From assembly GCA_945869755.1 (NCBI GenBank), contig CAMBPW010000001.1:1-32217 (forward strand): a stretch of DNA of 32,217 nucleotides, in the 5' to 3' direction. A program made the position numbers and the translations under genes. The notes under the pieces are model-generated. The model ran no database searches and was not told the DNA's origin. It saw only the letters and a list, made by a program, of their open reading frames with translations. The DNA is from an uncultured Gemella sp. (GTDB lineage Bacteria > Bacillota > Bacilli > Staphylococcales > Gemellaceae). Numbering within the stretch: position 1 is the first letter of the stretch; each line of letters begins with the position of its first letter. This document shows positions 6,903-15,434 of the stretch, one piece after another.

Positions 6903-8192
6903 TTATTCTTTATTTATTTTTTCATCTATTAATGTTAATGTAGTTTCTCGTACTTTTTCAACTTTTAATTGTTCAATAACTGGTGCTAAAAACCCATGTA
7001 CTAATAGCCTACTAGCTTCTTTAGTACTTAATCCTCTACTATTAAGATAATAAATTTGTTCTGGATCAATTTTTCCTAAAGATGCTCCATGTCCCGCAGC
7101 AACATCATTTTCATCTATAAGTAGCATAGGATTAGCATCTGCTTTTGCTTTGTCTGATAAAGTAAGCAACCTAGAACTTTGGTAAGCATTTGAACCACTT
7201 GCTCCTTTAACAATAAATCCAATTCCATTAAATACAACATGAGATTCATCTAATAAAACTCCATGTTGCAAAATATCACCATTAGTATTTAATCCTTGAT
7301 TGATTAACTCGCTATTAAAATACGATTTCTGATTTCCAATTCCTAATGTTACTAATTTCAAACTACTTTCAGAACCATCACCTAAAATATTTGTAGTATT
7401 ATCATGATAAACATTGGCACTATCCATAGCAGCAATATTCCAATTTAAAGTTGAGTTTCTATATGTTAATCCATTGCGTAAAATTGTACCACTCTGTTTC
7501 TCGCTAAAATTAGTTAATGAACTATAGTTTATATTTGCATTTTCTTTTACTAAAACTTCTGTAACTATATTAAATGATTTAACGTTATTTTTCGTTATAT
7601 AATTTTCAATAAAATTAAGTTCTGCATTTTTACCAATATTCAATGCTGCATGGTTATATAGTGAATAATTTTCATCTGTTATAATTACAACGTACTGAAC
7701 AGGTATGTCAATAACAGCATTCTCTTTTACTTCAATGTATATACCTGCATTCATTAATACATAATGGAAAGATGTTAATTTATTCTTTAATGGTGATGTT
7801 ATCTTTGAAAAAACGTCCATAAAACTTTCTTCGTTTAAAGTAGCTTCAAAAATATTTTTTATTATTATTAATTCTTTATATTTTTCTGGAATATAGACAA
7901 ATTGAAGTTTATTATTTTCTTGAATAATAATTATACTATTTTCATCAAAGTCTACATACTCACTAAAATTATCTTTATTAAATATTGATGTATCTACATT
8001 AATTAATTTTTCTGTTGAAAAATCTAGTAATGACCAATCATTTAAATCCATTGAATATAGTTTAGGATATTCTAAGCTATAACTTTCATGCATAGATTTT
8101 TTTCTTAATAAACTAAACCATTCAGCTTCACCAGTAATATTTGATAATTGTTGAAGTGCTTTTGTACTTATTTTTAATTTGTTTTTTTCCAT
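6903..8192 (-). CDS. sufD: SUF complex subunit SufD
   Basis: SufD is a SufB paralogue that pairs with it on the SufC dimer and is needed for iron entry into the scaffold. The 429-aa protein has a divergent N-terminal half and a recognisable beta-helix core, ending in the family block HGASLGKIDPEQIYYLNSRG and then LLVHGFLAPVIE. The conserved C-terminal histidine of SufD fits H in AAGHGASLG. The start lies one base after the sufC stop, and its ribosome binding site (GAGGTG) is made of the last sense codons of sufC, so the two are coupled and likely made in fixed ratio. Confidence 0.94.
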   Translation of the reverse strand: MEKNKLKISTKALQQLSNITGEAEWFSLLRKKSMHESYSLEYPKLYSMDLNDWSLLDFSTEKLINVDTSIFNKDNFSEYVDFDENSIIIIQENNKLQFVYIPEKYKELIIIKNIFEATLNEESFMDVFSKITSPLKNKLTSFHYVLMNAGIYIEVKENAVIDIPVQYVVIITDENYSLYNHAALNIGKNAELNFIENYITKNNVKSFNIVTEVLVKENANINYSSLTNFSEKQSGTILRNGLTYRNSTLNWNIAAMDSANVYHDNTTNILGDGSESSLKLVTLGIGNQKSYFNSELINQGLNTNGDILQHGVLLDESHVVFNGIGFIVKGASGSNAYQSSRLLTLSDKAKADANPMLLIDENDVAAGHGASLGKIDPEQIYYLNSRGLSTKEASRLLVHGFLAPVIEQLKVEKVRETTLTLIDEKINKE

Positions 8193-8193
8193 T

Positions 8194-8934
8194 CTACACC
8201 TCTTCTTTCAACCAATCATAACCTTCTTTTTCTAATCTAAGAGCTAATTCCGGACCACCAGATTTTACAATTTTCCCATCCATCAATACATGAACATAAT
8301 CTGGTGTAATATAATCCAATAGTCTTTGATAATGAGTAATTATTAAACAACCAAAATTTTCTCCTCGCATTTCATTAACTCCTTTAGATACAACTTTCAA
8401 TGCGTCAATATCTAATCCTGAATCTATTTCATCTAAAATAGCAAATTTAGGTTCAAGCATCATCATTTGTAAAATTTCATTACGTTTCTTTTCTCCACCA
8501 GAAAATCCGTCATTAACATAACGTTGCGACATTTTTAAATCCATATCTAAAAATTCCATAGTTTTATCTAATTTTTTTATATATTGCATTATAGGAATAT
8601 TTTCTTCACGACGTGAATTAATTGCAGACTTTATAAATTCAGATGTAGGTACACCTGGTATTTCTGACGGATATTGCATAGCTAAAAATAATCCAGATTT
8701 TGCTCTCTCATCAACTTCCATATCTAAAATTTCTTCTCCATCAAGTAATACACTACCGCTATTAATTTCATATTTTGGATGACCCATTATTGCAGATGCT
8801 AAAGTTGATTTACCTGCTCCATTAGGACCCATTACAGCATGAATCTCTCCAGAATTTATTTTTAAATTTAATCCTTTTAATATCTTTTTATCATTTATAG
8901 ATACTTCTAAATTTTTTATATCAAGTACAGACAT
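8194..8934 (-). CDS. sufC: SUF complex ATPase SufC
   Basis: SufC is the ABC-type ATPase of the SufBC2D scaffold. It is cytoplasmic and has no membrane partner. The 246-aa protein shows Walker A GPNGAGKST (36-44), the MQYPSEIPGV Q-loop typical of SufC, the signature FSGGEKKRNEILQ, Walker B FAILDEIDSGLD and the switch histidine in IITHYQRLL. AAAGGAG precedes the ATG. As first gene it is served directly by the operon promoter. Gene order C-D-S-U-B is the usual one in Bacilli. Confidence 0.96.
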   Translation of the reverse strand: MSVLDIKNLEVSINDKKILKGLNLKINSGEIHAVMGPNGAGKSTLASAIMGHPKYEINSGSVLLDGEEILDMEVDERAKSGLFLAMQYPSEIPGVPTSEFIKSAINSRREENIPIMQYIKKLDKTMEFLDMDLKMSQRYVNDGFSGGEKKRNEILQMMMLEPKFAILDEIDSGLDIDALKVVSKGVNEMRGENFGCLIITHYQRLLDYITPDYVHVLMDGKIVKSGGPELALRLEKEGYDWLKEEV

Positions 8935-8967
8935 TAATTTTCTCCTTTAATAATTTTAACATAGACT

Positions 8968-8976
8968 ATTATATCA
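8968..8976 (-). promoter_or_regulatory. Promoter of the suf operon
   Basis: Extended -10 TGATATAAT on the minus strand, identical to that of the FAH-recA operon. The -35 is poor (TAGAAT at 17 bases). The start of transcription would lie about 25 bases before the sufC ATG. No obvious dyad for an iron or redox regulator overlaps it. Confidence 0.6.
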
Positions 8977-9046
8977 AAGTTAATATAAATATTCTATTGT
9001 AATGTTTTAAAGTTAAATTTTATTGTTAAAAAACATCTAAACAAAG

Positions 9047-9086
9047 AAAAAACTTTCTAATTTAATACTAAATTAAAAAGTTTTTT
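9047..9086 (-). terminator. Terminator after the ABC-F gene (nusA-infB operon)
   Basis: 18-bp stem with one G-U pair (9047-9064 with 9069-9086), loop ATAC. The right arm on the minus strand ends in a run of six T. It ends the transcript that starts before rimP and stands upstream of the suf promoter. Confidence 0.85.
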
Positions 9087-9091
9087 TACAA

Positions 9092-10693
9092 TTATTTTAT
9101 TATTCCTTTAAATCTTAAATAATTTTCATAATCCATTTCTTTATTTATCACTCCACCTTCAGGTAGAATTTCTATAACCCTGTTGGCAATAGTTTGGATA
9201 AATTCATAGTCATATGAAGTGAAAAATACAGAACCTTTAAATTGTATTATACCTTCATTTACAGCTGTTATTGATTCTAAATCTAGGTGATTTGTTGGTT
9301 CATCAAGTAATATTACATTGGCTTTAGAAAGCATCATTTTTGATAGCATACAACGCATTTTTTCTCCACCAGATAAAACGTGTGCTCTTTTTAACGCTTC
9401 TTCTCCTGAAAAAAGCATTCGACCTAAAAATGATCTTAAATATGCCTCTGCTTCTTCTTCTTGTGAAGCATATTGTCTTAACCATTCTACTAATGTAAGT
9501 TTCAACCCTTCGAAAAAAGCAGTATTATCTTTTGGCATATAACTTCTTGAAGTTGTTATACCCCATTTTATTGTACCACTATCTGGCTCTATTTCTTCTG
9601 CTAAAATTTTTAGTAGTGTAGTTTTAGAAATTTCATCTCCAAGTAGTATAACTTTATCATTTGGATTAACAGTAAAACTTACATTTTTCAAAACTTCTTT
9701 TCCATCAATAATTTTTGAAATATTATCTACAATTAATAAGTCATTTCCTATTTCCCTATCAGGTGTAAATCTAACATATGGGTATCTTCTACTACTTGGT
9801 TTTATATCATCAAGTGTAATTTTATCTAGCATTTTCTTTCTACTTGTCGCTTGTTTTGATTTAGAAGCATTAGCAGAAAATCGAGCAATAAATTCTTGTA
9901 ATTCTTTTATTTTTTCTTCTTTTTTCTTATTTGAATCTTCTAACATTCTTCTTGCTAGTTGACTAGATTGATACCAAAAATCATAGTTCCCTACATATAA
10001 TTGAATTTTTCCAAAGTCTAAATCACAAATGTGCGTACAAACATTATTTAAAAAATGTCTATCATGACTTACTACAATTACAGTATTTTCAAAATTAATT
10101 AAAAATTCTTCTAACCAATTTATAGCTGCTATATCTAATCCGTTAGTAGGTTCGTCTAATAATAAAACATCTGGATTTCCAAATAATGCCTGAGCTAATA
10201 ATATCTTTACTTTTTGAGAATTGTCTAATTCGCTCATCAATGAATAATGAATTGTACTTGGTATTCCTAAACCTTCTAGCAATTGTGCTGCATCACTTTC
10301 TGCATTCCAACCGTCCATTTCAGCAAATTCAGCCTCAAGTTCTGCTGCAATAATTCCATCTTCTTCAGTAAAAAGATCCTTTAAATATATAGCATTTTTC
10401 TTATTCATTACATCCCATAATTTTTCATATCCCATCATAACTACATCTATAACTGCATTTTCTTCATAAGCAAAGTGATTTTGTCTTAAAACTGCTAGTC
10501 TTTCACCTTTTCCTAGTGAAACATGCCCTTGTTGAGAGTTTATTTCTCCAGATAAAAGTTTTAAAAATGTAGTTTTTCCTGCTCCATTTGCTCCTATTAG
10601 TCCGTAGCAATTTCCATTTGTAAATTTTATATTTACTTCATCAAATAATTTTCTATCTGCGAATTGCAAACCCAAATTAGTAACTTGTAACAT
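9092..10693 (-). CDS. ABC-F ATPase, YkpA/YbiT type
   Basis: ABC-F proteins bind the ribosomal E site and act on stalled or initiating ribosomes. They have two ATPase domains and no membrane part. The 533-aa protein carries Walker A GANGAGKTT, LLLDEPTNGLD and VSHDRHF in domain 1. A basic linker (SANASKSKQATSRKKML) follows, typical of the YkpA/YbiT branch. Domain 2 has LSGGEK and LLDEPTNHLD, but its Walker A is reduced to GDEISKTT and the switch histidine is Tyr (FTSYDYEF). The signature of domain 1 is SELDNSQK instead of LSGGQ. One composite site is therefore intact and the other decayed. It overlaps the rbfA stop by one base (TAATG) and thus belongs to the ribosome-maturation operon. It is not of the antibiotic-resistance branch as far as I can tell. 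Confidence 0.88.
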   Translation of the reverse strand: MLQVTNLGLQFADRKLFDEVNIKFTNGNCYGLIGANGAGKTTFLKLLSGEINSQQGHVSLGKGERLAVLRQNHFAYEENAVIDVVMMGYEKLWDVMNKKNAIYLKDLFTEEDGIIAAELEAEFAEMDGWNAESDAAQLLEGLGIPSTIHYSLMSELDNSQKVKILLAQALFGNPDVLLLDEPTNGLDIAAINWLEEFLINFENTVIVVSHDRHFLNNVCTHICDLDFGKIQLYVGNYDFWYQSSQLARRMLEDSNKKKEEKIKELQEFIARFSANASKSKQATSRKKMLDKITLDDIKPSSRRYPYVRFTPDREIGNDLLIVDNISKIIDGKEVLKNVSFTVNPNDKVILLGDEISKTTLLKILAEEIEPDSGTIKWGITTSRSYMPKDNTAFFEGLKLTLVEWLRQYASQEEEAEAYLRSFLGRMLFSGEEALKRAHVLSGGEKMRCMLSKMMLSKANVILLDEPTNHLDLESITAVNEGIIQFKGSVFFTSYDYEFIQTIANRVIEILPEGGVINKEMDYENYLRFKGIIK

Positions 10694-11043
10694 TATTTTT
10701 CTCCTTTATTAACACTTGCAATTAACTGTTCTATATGCATAGCATATTCACTTGTAGCATCATAGGTAAAAACTAGTTCAGGAAATTTTCTTATTTTTAT
10801 TTTTTTTGCAATTTCAGATTTTATAAAACCTTTTATTTTTTGAAGAGATTGAGATGTTTTAAGTTTTTCTTTTTCTCCACCTAAAACAGTATAATATACT
10901 GTTGCTTGTGAATAATCTCCTGTTAGCTTAACTTCAGTTACAGTTATAAAACCTAAATCATGATTTTTTACTTTTGTAGATAAAATATAAGTTATCTCTT
11001 TTTTTATTTGTTCTCCTAATCTATTAACTCTTAATTCAGACAT
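10693..11043 (-). CDS. rbfA: Ribosome-binding factor A
   Basis: RbfA binds the immature 30S subunit near the 5' end helix of 16S rRNA and helps its late maturation, above all in the cold. The 116-aa protein starts MSELRVNRLGEQIKKEI, contains the VKLTGDYSQATVYYTVLG strand region and the KIRKFPELVFTYD block of the KH-like fold, and is of normal length. AAGGA precedes the start by about eight bases. It follows infB by 14 bases and its stop overlaps the ABC-F start. In Bacillus truB and ribF usually follow rbfA. Here they do not. Confidence 0.95.
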   Translation of the reverse strand: MSELRVNRLGEQIKKEITYILSTKVKNHDLGFITVTEVKLTGDYSQATVYYTVLGGEKEKLKTSQSLQKIKGFIKSEIAKKIKIRKFPELVFTYDATSEYAMHIEQLIASVNKGEK

Positions 11044-11057
11044 ATCTATATTCCTTA

Positions 11058-13190
11058 CTATCTTTTTATTTCTTCCATTACAAATACTTCAAAAATATCT
11101 CCTTCACGAATATCACTGTATTTCTCAACAGTCATACCGCACTCGTATCCGCTTTGAACTTCTTTTACATCATCTTTAAATCTTCTAAGAGTATCTATTT
11201 CTCCCTCATAAATAACAACACTATCTCTAATTACACGTACTTTTCCATCTCTAGAAACTTTACCTTCAGTTACATAAGCCCCTGCAATTATTCCTACCTT
11301 AGATACTTTGATTACTTGTCTAACTTCTGCTAAACCTATTATTTTTTCTTTGAATTCTGGATCTAACAATCCTGTCATAGCAGCTTCAATTTCTTCGATA
11401 ACTTTATAAATTATACTATGTAATCTTATATCTACTTGTTCACTTTGTGCCATTTGTTTTGCATTGTTATCAGGTCTAACGTTAAATCCAATTACAACTG
11501 CATTAGATGCTAATGCTAAAGTTATATCAGATTCATTAATTGCTCCTACACCAGTATGTATTATTCTAACATTAACACCTTCAACATCAATTTTCGCTAG
11601 TGACATAGCTAATGCTTCTACAGATCCTTGAACATCTGCTTTTATAATTATGTTCAAGTCTTTCATTTCTCCTTGTTTCATTTGCTCAAATAATGTATCT
11701 AATGAAACTGCTGAACTATTCTGACGTTGACTTTCTATATACTGTTGCTGACGAGTCTCCCCAATTTGACGAGCTGTTTTTTCATCACCAAATACTACAA
11801 ATCTATCTCCAGCATTAGGAACATCTTGTAATCCTGTTATTTCTACAGGTGTTGACGGTTTGGCATAATTAATATTTTTACCTCTGTCATTAATCATTGC
11901 ACGAACACGTCCAAATGTATTACCTACAACTATTGGATCTCCTACATTTAATGTACCACTTTGAACTAATAAAGTTGCAACAGCTCCACGTCCTTTATCA
12001 AGTTTTGCTTCAATTACTGTACCTAGTGCAAGTCTATTAGCATTAGCTTTGATTTCTTGCATATCTGCTACTAATAATACCATTTCTAACAATTCATCAA
12101 TACCTTCACCTTGTAATGCTGAAATTGGTACAAATATAGTATCTCCTCCCCAATCTTCTGGCATTAAACCTCTCTCTGCTAATTCTCCCATTACTTTATC
12201 TGGATTAGCTTGTGGTTTATCCATTTTATTAACTGCAACAATTATAGGTACATTTGCTGCTTTAGCATGATTTATTGCTTCTATCGTTTGAGGCATAACT
12301 CCATCATCAGCTGCTACAACTAAAATAGTAATATCTGTTACTTGTGCTCCTCTTGCTCGCATAGTTGTAAATGCTGCGTGTCCAGGAGTATCTAAGAAAG
12401 TAATTTTTCTATCATTTACTCTTACTTGATAAGCACCAATATGTTGAGTAATACCACCAGCTTCTCCAGCAGTTACTTTTGTATTTCTAATAGTATCTAA
12501 TAAAGTTGTTTTTCCGTGATCTACGTGTCCCATTATAGTAACAATAGGTGGACGAACTTTAGTATTCTTCTCATCTTCTTCTACTTCAAAATAGATATCT
12601 AAATCTTCTCTATTAATTTCAATTTCTTTTTGAATTTCTTTTCCATAATCAATGGCTATTAATTCTATCTGTTCAATTGTTAATGACTGATTTATATTTG
12701 CCATTATTTTTAATTCTACAAATAATTTTTTTATTAATTCGGTAGAATTTATTTTTAAAGCTGTTGCTAACTCTCCTACAGTCATTCCATCTTTTACTAG
12801 TATAGTATCCTCTGAAATATTTTCTTCTGTTGGTACATCTATAATTGCAGGTTGTTGTTTATTTTGTTTTTTATTTTTTTCTTTTTTTATTTTTTTCTTT
12901 TTACTTTTTTTAGTTAAATTGAACATTTCTTCATCATAATTATCATAATCATAATCTTTAATTGATTTTTTATTCAATTTATTTTTTTCCGATTTATTTT
13001 CTATTTTCTTTTCTATTTTTTTCTCTTCTTTTTTATAAAAAATACTATTTAATTCATTTAATGCTTCTTTTGTCAACATCGACATATGATTTCCTATTTC
13101 AATGTTTGCATTCTTTAATAAATTTATTATTTCTTTTGAAGATTTATCTACTTTTTTTGCATATTCATGTACTCTAATTTTTTCTGTCAT
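11058..13190 (-). CDS. infB: Translation initiation factor IF-2
   Basis: IF-2 is the GTPase that places initiator fMet-tRNA on the 30S subunit and joins the 50S. The 710-aa protein has two IF2-N segments (about 1-50 and 125-185) split by a Lys-rich linker (about 52-115), then G1 GHVDHGKTT (221-229), GGITQHIGAYQV, DTPGHAAF, NKMD and SAL, followed by domains II to IV with the C-terminal tRNA-binding part. The N-terminal region is short, as usual in AT-rich Bacilli. The AAAGGAGG site lies inside the end of ylxQ, and the two frames overlap by 17 bases. Confidence 0.97.
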   Translation of the reverse strand: MTEKIRVHEYAKKVDKSSKEIINLLKNANIEIGNHMSMLTKEALNELNSIFYKKEEKKIEKKIENKSEKNKLNKKSIKDYDYDNYDEEMFNLTKKSKKKKIKKEKNKKQNKQQPAIIDVPTEENISEDTILVKDGMTVGELATALKINSTELIKKLFVELKIMANINQSLTIEQIELIAIDYGKEIQKEIEINREDLDIYFEVEEDEKNTKVRPPIVTIMGHVDHGKTTLLDTIRNTKVTAGEAGGITQHIGAYQVRVNDRKITFLDTPGHAAFTTMRARGAQVTDITILVVAADDGVMPQTIEAINHAKAANVPIIVAVNKMDKPQANPDKVMGELAERGLMPEDWGGDTIFVPISALQGEGIDELLEMVLLVADMQEIKANANRLALGTVIEAKLDKGRGAVATLLVQSGTLNVGDPIVVGNTFGRVRAMINDRGKNINYAKPSTPVEITGLQDVPNAGDRFVVFGDEKTARQIGETRQQQYIESQRQNSSAVSLDTLFEQMKQGEMKDLNIIIKADVQGSVEALAMSLAKIDVEGVNVRIIHTGVGAINESDITLALASNAVVIGFNVRPDNNAKQMAQSEQVDIRLHSIIYKVIEEIEAAMTGLLDPEFKEKIIGLAEVRQVIKVSKVGIIAGAYVTEGKVSRDGKVRVIRDSVVIYEGEIDTLRRFKDDVKEVQSGYECGMTVEKYSDIREGDIFEVFVMEEIKR

Positions 13191-13500
13191 CGATATATCC
13201 TCCTTTATTAATCAATTCTTTTATTTTTTGGGAAAATCCTAAATCGGTAATTGCTATTGCTACTCTATTTTGTTGTCCGATAGCTGCACTTATTTGTTCG
13301 CTACTAAAAGCTATAATTACCTCTATTTCATAATACTTTGCTTTATTATATAAATTTTTTGATGTATTTTTTCCACAATCTTCTGATACAATAATTAGCT
13401 TTGCGGTTTTATTTCTTATTTCTTTTAAAATTAAATCTTCACCTGTAACAAGTTTACCTGCTCTTTTAGATAAACCTAATAAATTGAAAACTTTTTTCAT
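13174..13500 (-). CDS. ylxQ: L7Ae-family RNA-binding protein YlxQ
   Basis: This 108-aa protein has the L7Ae/L30e fold: VFNLLGLSKRAGKLVTGEDLILKEIR, then LIIVSEDCGKNTSKNL and the C-terminal AIAITDLGFSQKI. Family members bind kink-turn RNA. The precise target of YlxQ in Bacilli is not settled. It starts on the TAATG shared with the ylxR stop (one-base overlap) and overlaps infB by 17 bases, so the ylxR-ylxQ-infB block is translationally chained. Confidence 0.88.
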   Translation of the reverse strand: MKKVFNLLGLSKRAGKLVTGEDLILKEIRNKTAKLIIVSEDCGKNTSKNLYNKAKYYEIEVIIAFSSEQISAAIGQQNRVAIAITDLGFSQKIKELINKGGYIDDRKN

Positions 13501-13787
13501 TATTTTGTAGGAATCGACTTTCTATATATTAATCTTATTACTTCATTATAGATTGGTTCCATTTCCTCTTTTGAAGAATCGAAATATTTTTCTAACTTAT
13601 TTTTTAATCTTGCTTCTTCAACTTTTGATAATTCAGTAACTACATAAGCTCCTCTTCCTGCTTTTTTTCCTGTTATATCAACTGATATTTCCCCTTCTTT
13701 ATTTTTAACTATTCTAATTAAATCTTTTTTAGGGAACATTTCATTTGTAAGTATACATTTTCTACTAGGTATTTTTCTTTTTTTCAT
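13500..13787 (-). CDS. ylxR: YlxR/RnpM RNA-binding protein
   Basis: This 95-aa DUF448 protein begins KKRKIPSRKCILTNEMFPKKDLIRIV and has the GKKAGRGAYV motif that forms the nucleic-acid-binding surface. In Bacillus, YlxR has been reported to bind RNase P RNA and lower its activity (name RnpM). A role in glucose-responsive transcription was also proposed. The start has AAGGAG seven bases upstream. The gene sits between nusA and ylxQ, the conserved place in Firmicutes. Confidence 0.92.
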   Translation of the reverse strand: MKKRKIPSRKCILTNEMFPKKDLIRIVKNKEGEISVDITGKKAGRGAYVVTELSKVEEARLKNKLEKYFDSSKEEMEPIYNEVIRLIYRKSIPTK

Positions 13788-13804
13788 AGCAAATCTCCTT
13801 ACTT

Positions 13805-14833
13805 TTATGATGTTTTAATATCAATTTTCCAATTAGTTAATTTTGCAGCAAGCCTTACATTTTGTCCTTTTTTTCCAATTGCTAATGATAATTGATCTTC
13901 TGAAACTTCAACTTCTGCAACTTTATTTTCTTCATCTATAGTTATATTTAATACTTTTGCTGGTGCTAAAGAATTAATTATAAACTTATCAACATCTTTA
14001 CACCACGGAACTATATCTATTTTTTCATCATTTAATTCTTCTACTATTCTCCTAACTCTGTCTCCTGAAGGACCTACACACGCTCCTACAGCATCAATAT
14101 TTTTATCTTCTGAATATACTGCTATTTTTGTTCTTTCTCCTGCTTCTCTTGATACACTCTTAATTTCTACTGTACCATCATAAATTTCAGGTACTTCTTG
14201 TTCAAATAATCTTTTTATAAAGTCAGCATGAGAGCGTGAAACTAATACATGTGGTTTACTTCCTTTTGTAGGATTAGAAACTTTAACTATATATACTTTT
14301 ATAGGAGCTTGTGGAATATAAATTTCTCCTGGTACTCTTTCGTTTTCTCCTAATATAGCTTCTATTTTACCTAGTTTTACATATACATATCGTGAATCAA
14401 CTCTATCTATATACCCAGATTTTATTTCGCCTTCATAATCAATATATTCATTGTATAATACTTCTTTTTCTGCATCTCTTAATCTCTGCATTAGAGCCTG
14501 TTTTGCTGCTTGTGCACCTACTCTACCAAAATCTTTTGGAGTATCTACCTCTTCATATATATCTCCGACTTCGTAAGCAGGATTAACTTTTAATGCTTCT
14601 TCTAATGGAAATTCTATTCTTTCATCATAAACTTCTTCTACAACATCTTTACGAATTATAAATTTATAATCTCCTGTTTTTCTATTGAAATCTAATCTTA
14701 CATTTTTTGAAGCATTAAAATTTTTCTTATATGCTGAAAGTAATGCAGTTTCTATTGCTTCAAATAATATTTCTCTTGATATTCCCTTTTCTGCTTCAAT
14801 TAAGTCTATTGCTTTTAGCAATGCTTTGCTCAT
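13805..14833 (-). CDS. nusA: Transcription elongation/termination factor NusA
   Basis: NusA binds RNA polymerase and nascent RNA, favours pausing and hairpin termination, and takes part in antitermination. The 342-aa protein has the N-terminal polymerase-binding domain (about 1-125), an S1 domain (about 130-200) and two KH domains (with GPSGDRVRRIVEEL and GKKGQNVRLAAKL). It stops after KH2, as in other Firmicutes that lack the acidic repeats of Proteobacteria. AAGGAG precedes the ATG. It lies 16 bases after rimP. The hairpin in the rimP leader could be a target of NusA itself. Confidence 0.96.
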   Translation of the reverse strand: MSKALLKAIDLIEAEKGISREILFEAIETALLSAYKKNFNASKNVRLDFNRKTGDYKFIIRKDVVEEVYDERIEFPLEEALKVNPAYEVGDIYEEVDTPKDFGRVGAQAAKQALMQRLRDAEKEVLYNEYIDYEGEIKSGYIDRVDSRYVYVKLGKIEAILGENERVPGEIYIPQAPIKVYIVKVSNPTKGSKPHVLVSRSHADFIKRLFEQEVPEIYDGTVEIKSVSREAGERTKIAVYSEDKNIDAVGACVGPSGDRVRRIVEELNDEKIDIVPWCKDVDKFIINSLAPAKVLNITIDEENKVAEVEVSEDQLSLAIGKKGQNVRLAAKLTNWKIDIKTS

Positions 14834-14849
14834 TTTTTTATTCTCCTTA

Positions 14850-15314
14850 TTAAAATTTAACTGCTAACCTTATTTTAGCAATTTTTTTATAGTTTATATT
14901 TATTGTTTTAGTTTTTGTCTTATCTTTGTACTCTAAACATATATTATCATCTTCTACTGATAATATATCTCCATAAAATTCTTTTTTATTGTCCATTTTT
15001 TCATAAGTTTTTATATATGTATGTAATCCAACAGAATTTTTTATTTCTTCTAAATTTCTAAGTTCTCTTTCTATACCTGGCGAACTAATCTCTAAATAAT
15101 ATTTATCTTTAATAAAATCTTCTCTATCTAATTCTTCTGCCATAAGTTCACTTAATTTCACGCAATCATCTAATGTTAGAGAGCCATTTTTATCAAAGTA
15201 TATTCGTAAAAAATATTCAGTTCCTTCTTTAATATACTCTACATCATATAAGCTGTAATCTGTGTTTTCAATTTTTTTTATAGCAATCTCTTTTACTTTT
15301 TCTACTATATTCAT
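14850..15314 (-). CDS. rimP: Ribosome maturation factor RimP
   Basis: RimP binds the free 30S subunit and helps late assembly steps around S12. The 154-aa protein has the N-terminal alpha/beta domain with YDVEYIKEGTEYFLRIYFDK and the block YYLEISSPGIERELRN, followed by a small SH3-like C-terminal domain. GAGAGGTG lies six bases before the ATG. It is the first gene of the nusA-infB operon and is preceded by a 75-base leader. Confidence 0.94.
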   Translation of the reverse strand: MNIVEKVKEIAIKKIENTDYSLYDVEYIKEGTEYFLRIYFDKNGSLTLDDCVKLSELMAEELDREDFIKDKYYLEISSPGIERELRNLEEIKNSVGLHTYIKTYEKMDNKKEFYGDILSVEDDNICLEYKDKTKTKTININYKKIAKIRLAVKF

Positions 15315-15340
15315 TTTACACCTCTCTTAAACAAATACAA

Positions 15341-15370
15341 AAGAGCGGAGAAATTAAATCCACCACTCTT
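15341..15370 (-). terminator. Leader hairpin of rimP-nusA, candidate attenuator
   Basis: In the leader between the promoter and rimP, the minus strand forms AAGAGTGG / CCGCTCTT (8 bp with one G-U pair, arms 15363-15370 and 15341-15348; two more pairs are possible beyond a mismatch) with a loop of about 14 bases. The tract after it is TTTTGTATTTG, interrupted by G and A. A good stem with an imperfect T-tract is the signature of NusA-dependent terminators. Such an element before rimP-nusA is known to feed back on nusA in Bacillus subtilis. Confidence 0.6.
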
Positions 15371-15395
15371 AAAGTTAGTTTATTTACTTTTTTTG

Positions 15396-15425
15396 ATTGT
15401 AACATATATAATAAGCACTTGTCAA
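15396..15425 (-). promoter_or_regulatory. Promoter of the rimP-nusA-infB operon
   Basis: Perfect -35 TTGACA (15425-15420 on the minus strand), 18-base spacer, extended -10 TGTTACAAT (hexamer 15401-15396). It is the strongest promoter in the window by consensus. The -35 lies only ten bases after the stop of the upstream gene, with no terminator between, so the leader hairpin also sees read-through from the tmk-rsmI operon. Confidence 0.85.
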
Positions 15426-15434
15426 ATAAAATAA

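Noticed and set aside
9092..10693. Antibiotic-resistance ABC-F
   Set aside because: The linker and motifs match the housekeeping YkpA/YbiT branch, and the gene sits in a ribosome-assembly operon.
12962..13177. 71-codon hydrophobic plus-strand frame
   Set aside because: It is the antisense of the Lys-rich linker of IF-2. AAA/AAG repeats read as Phe/Leu on the other strand.
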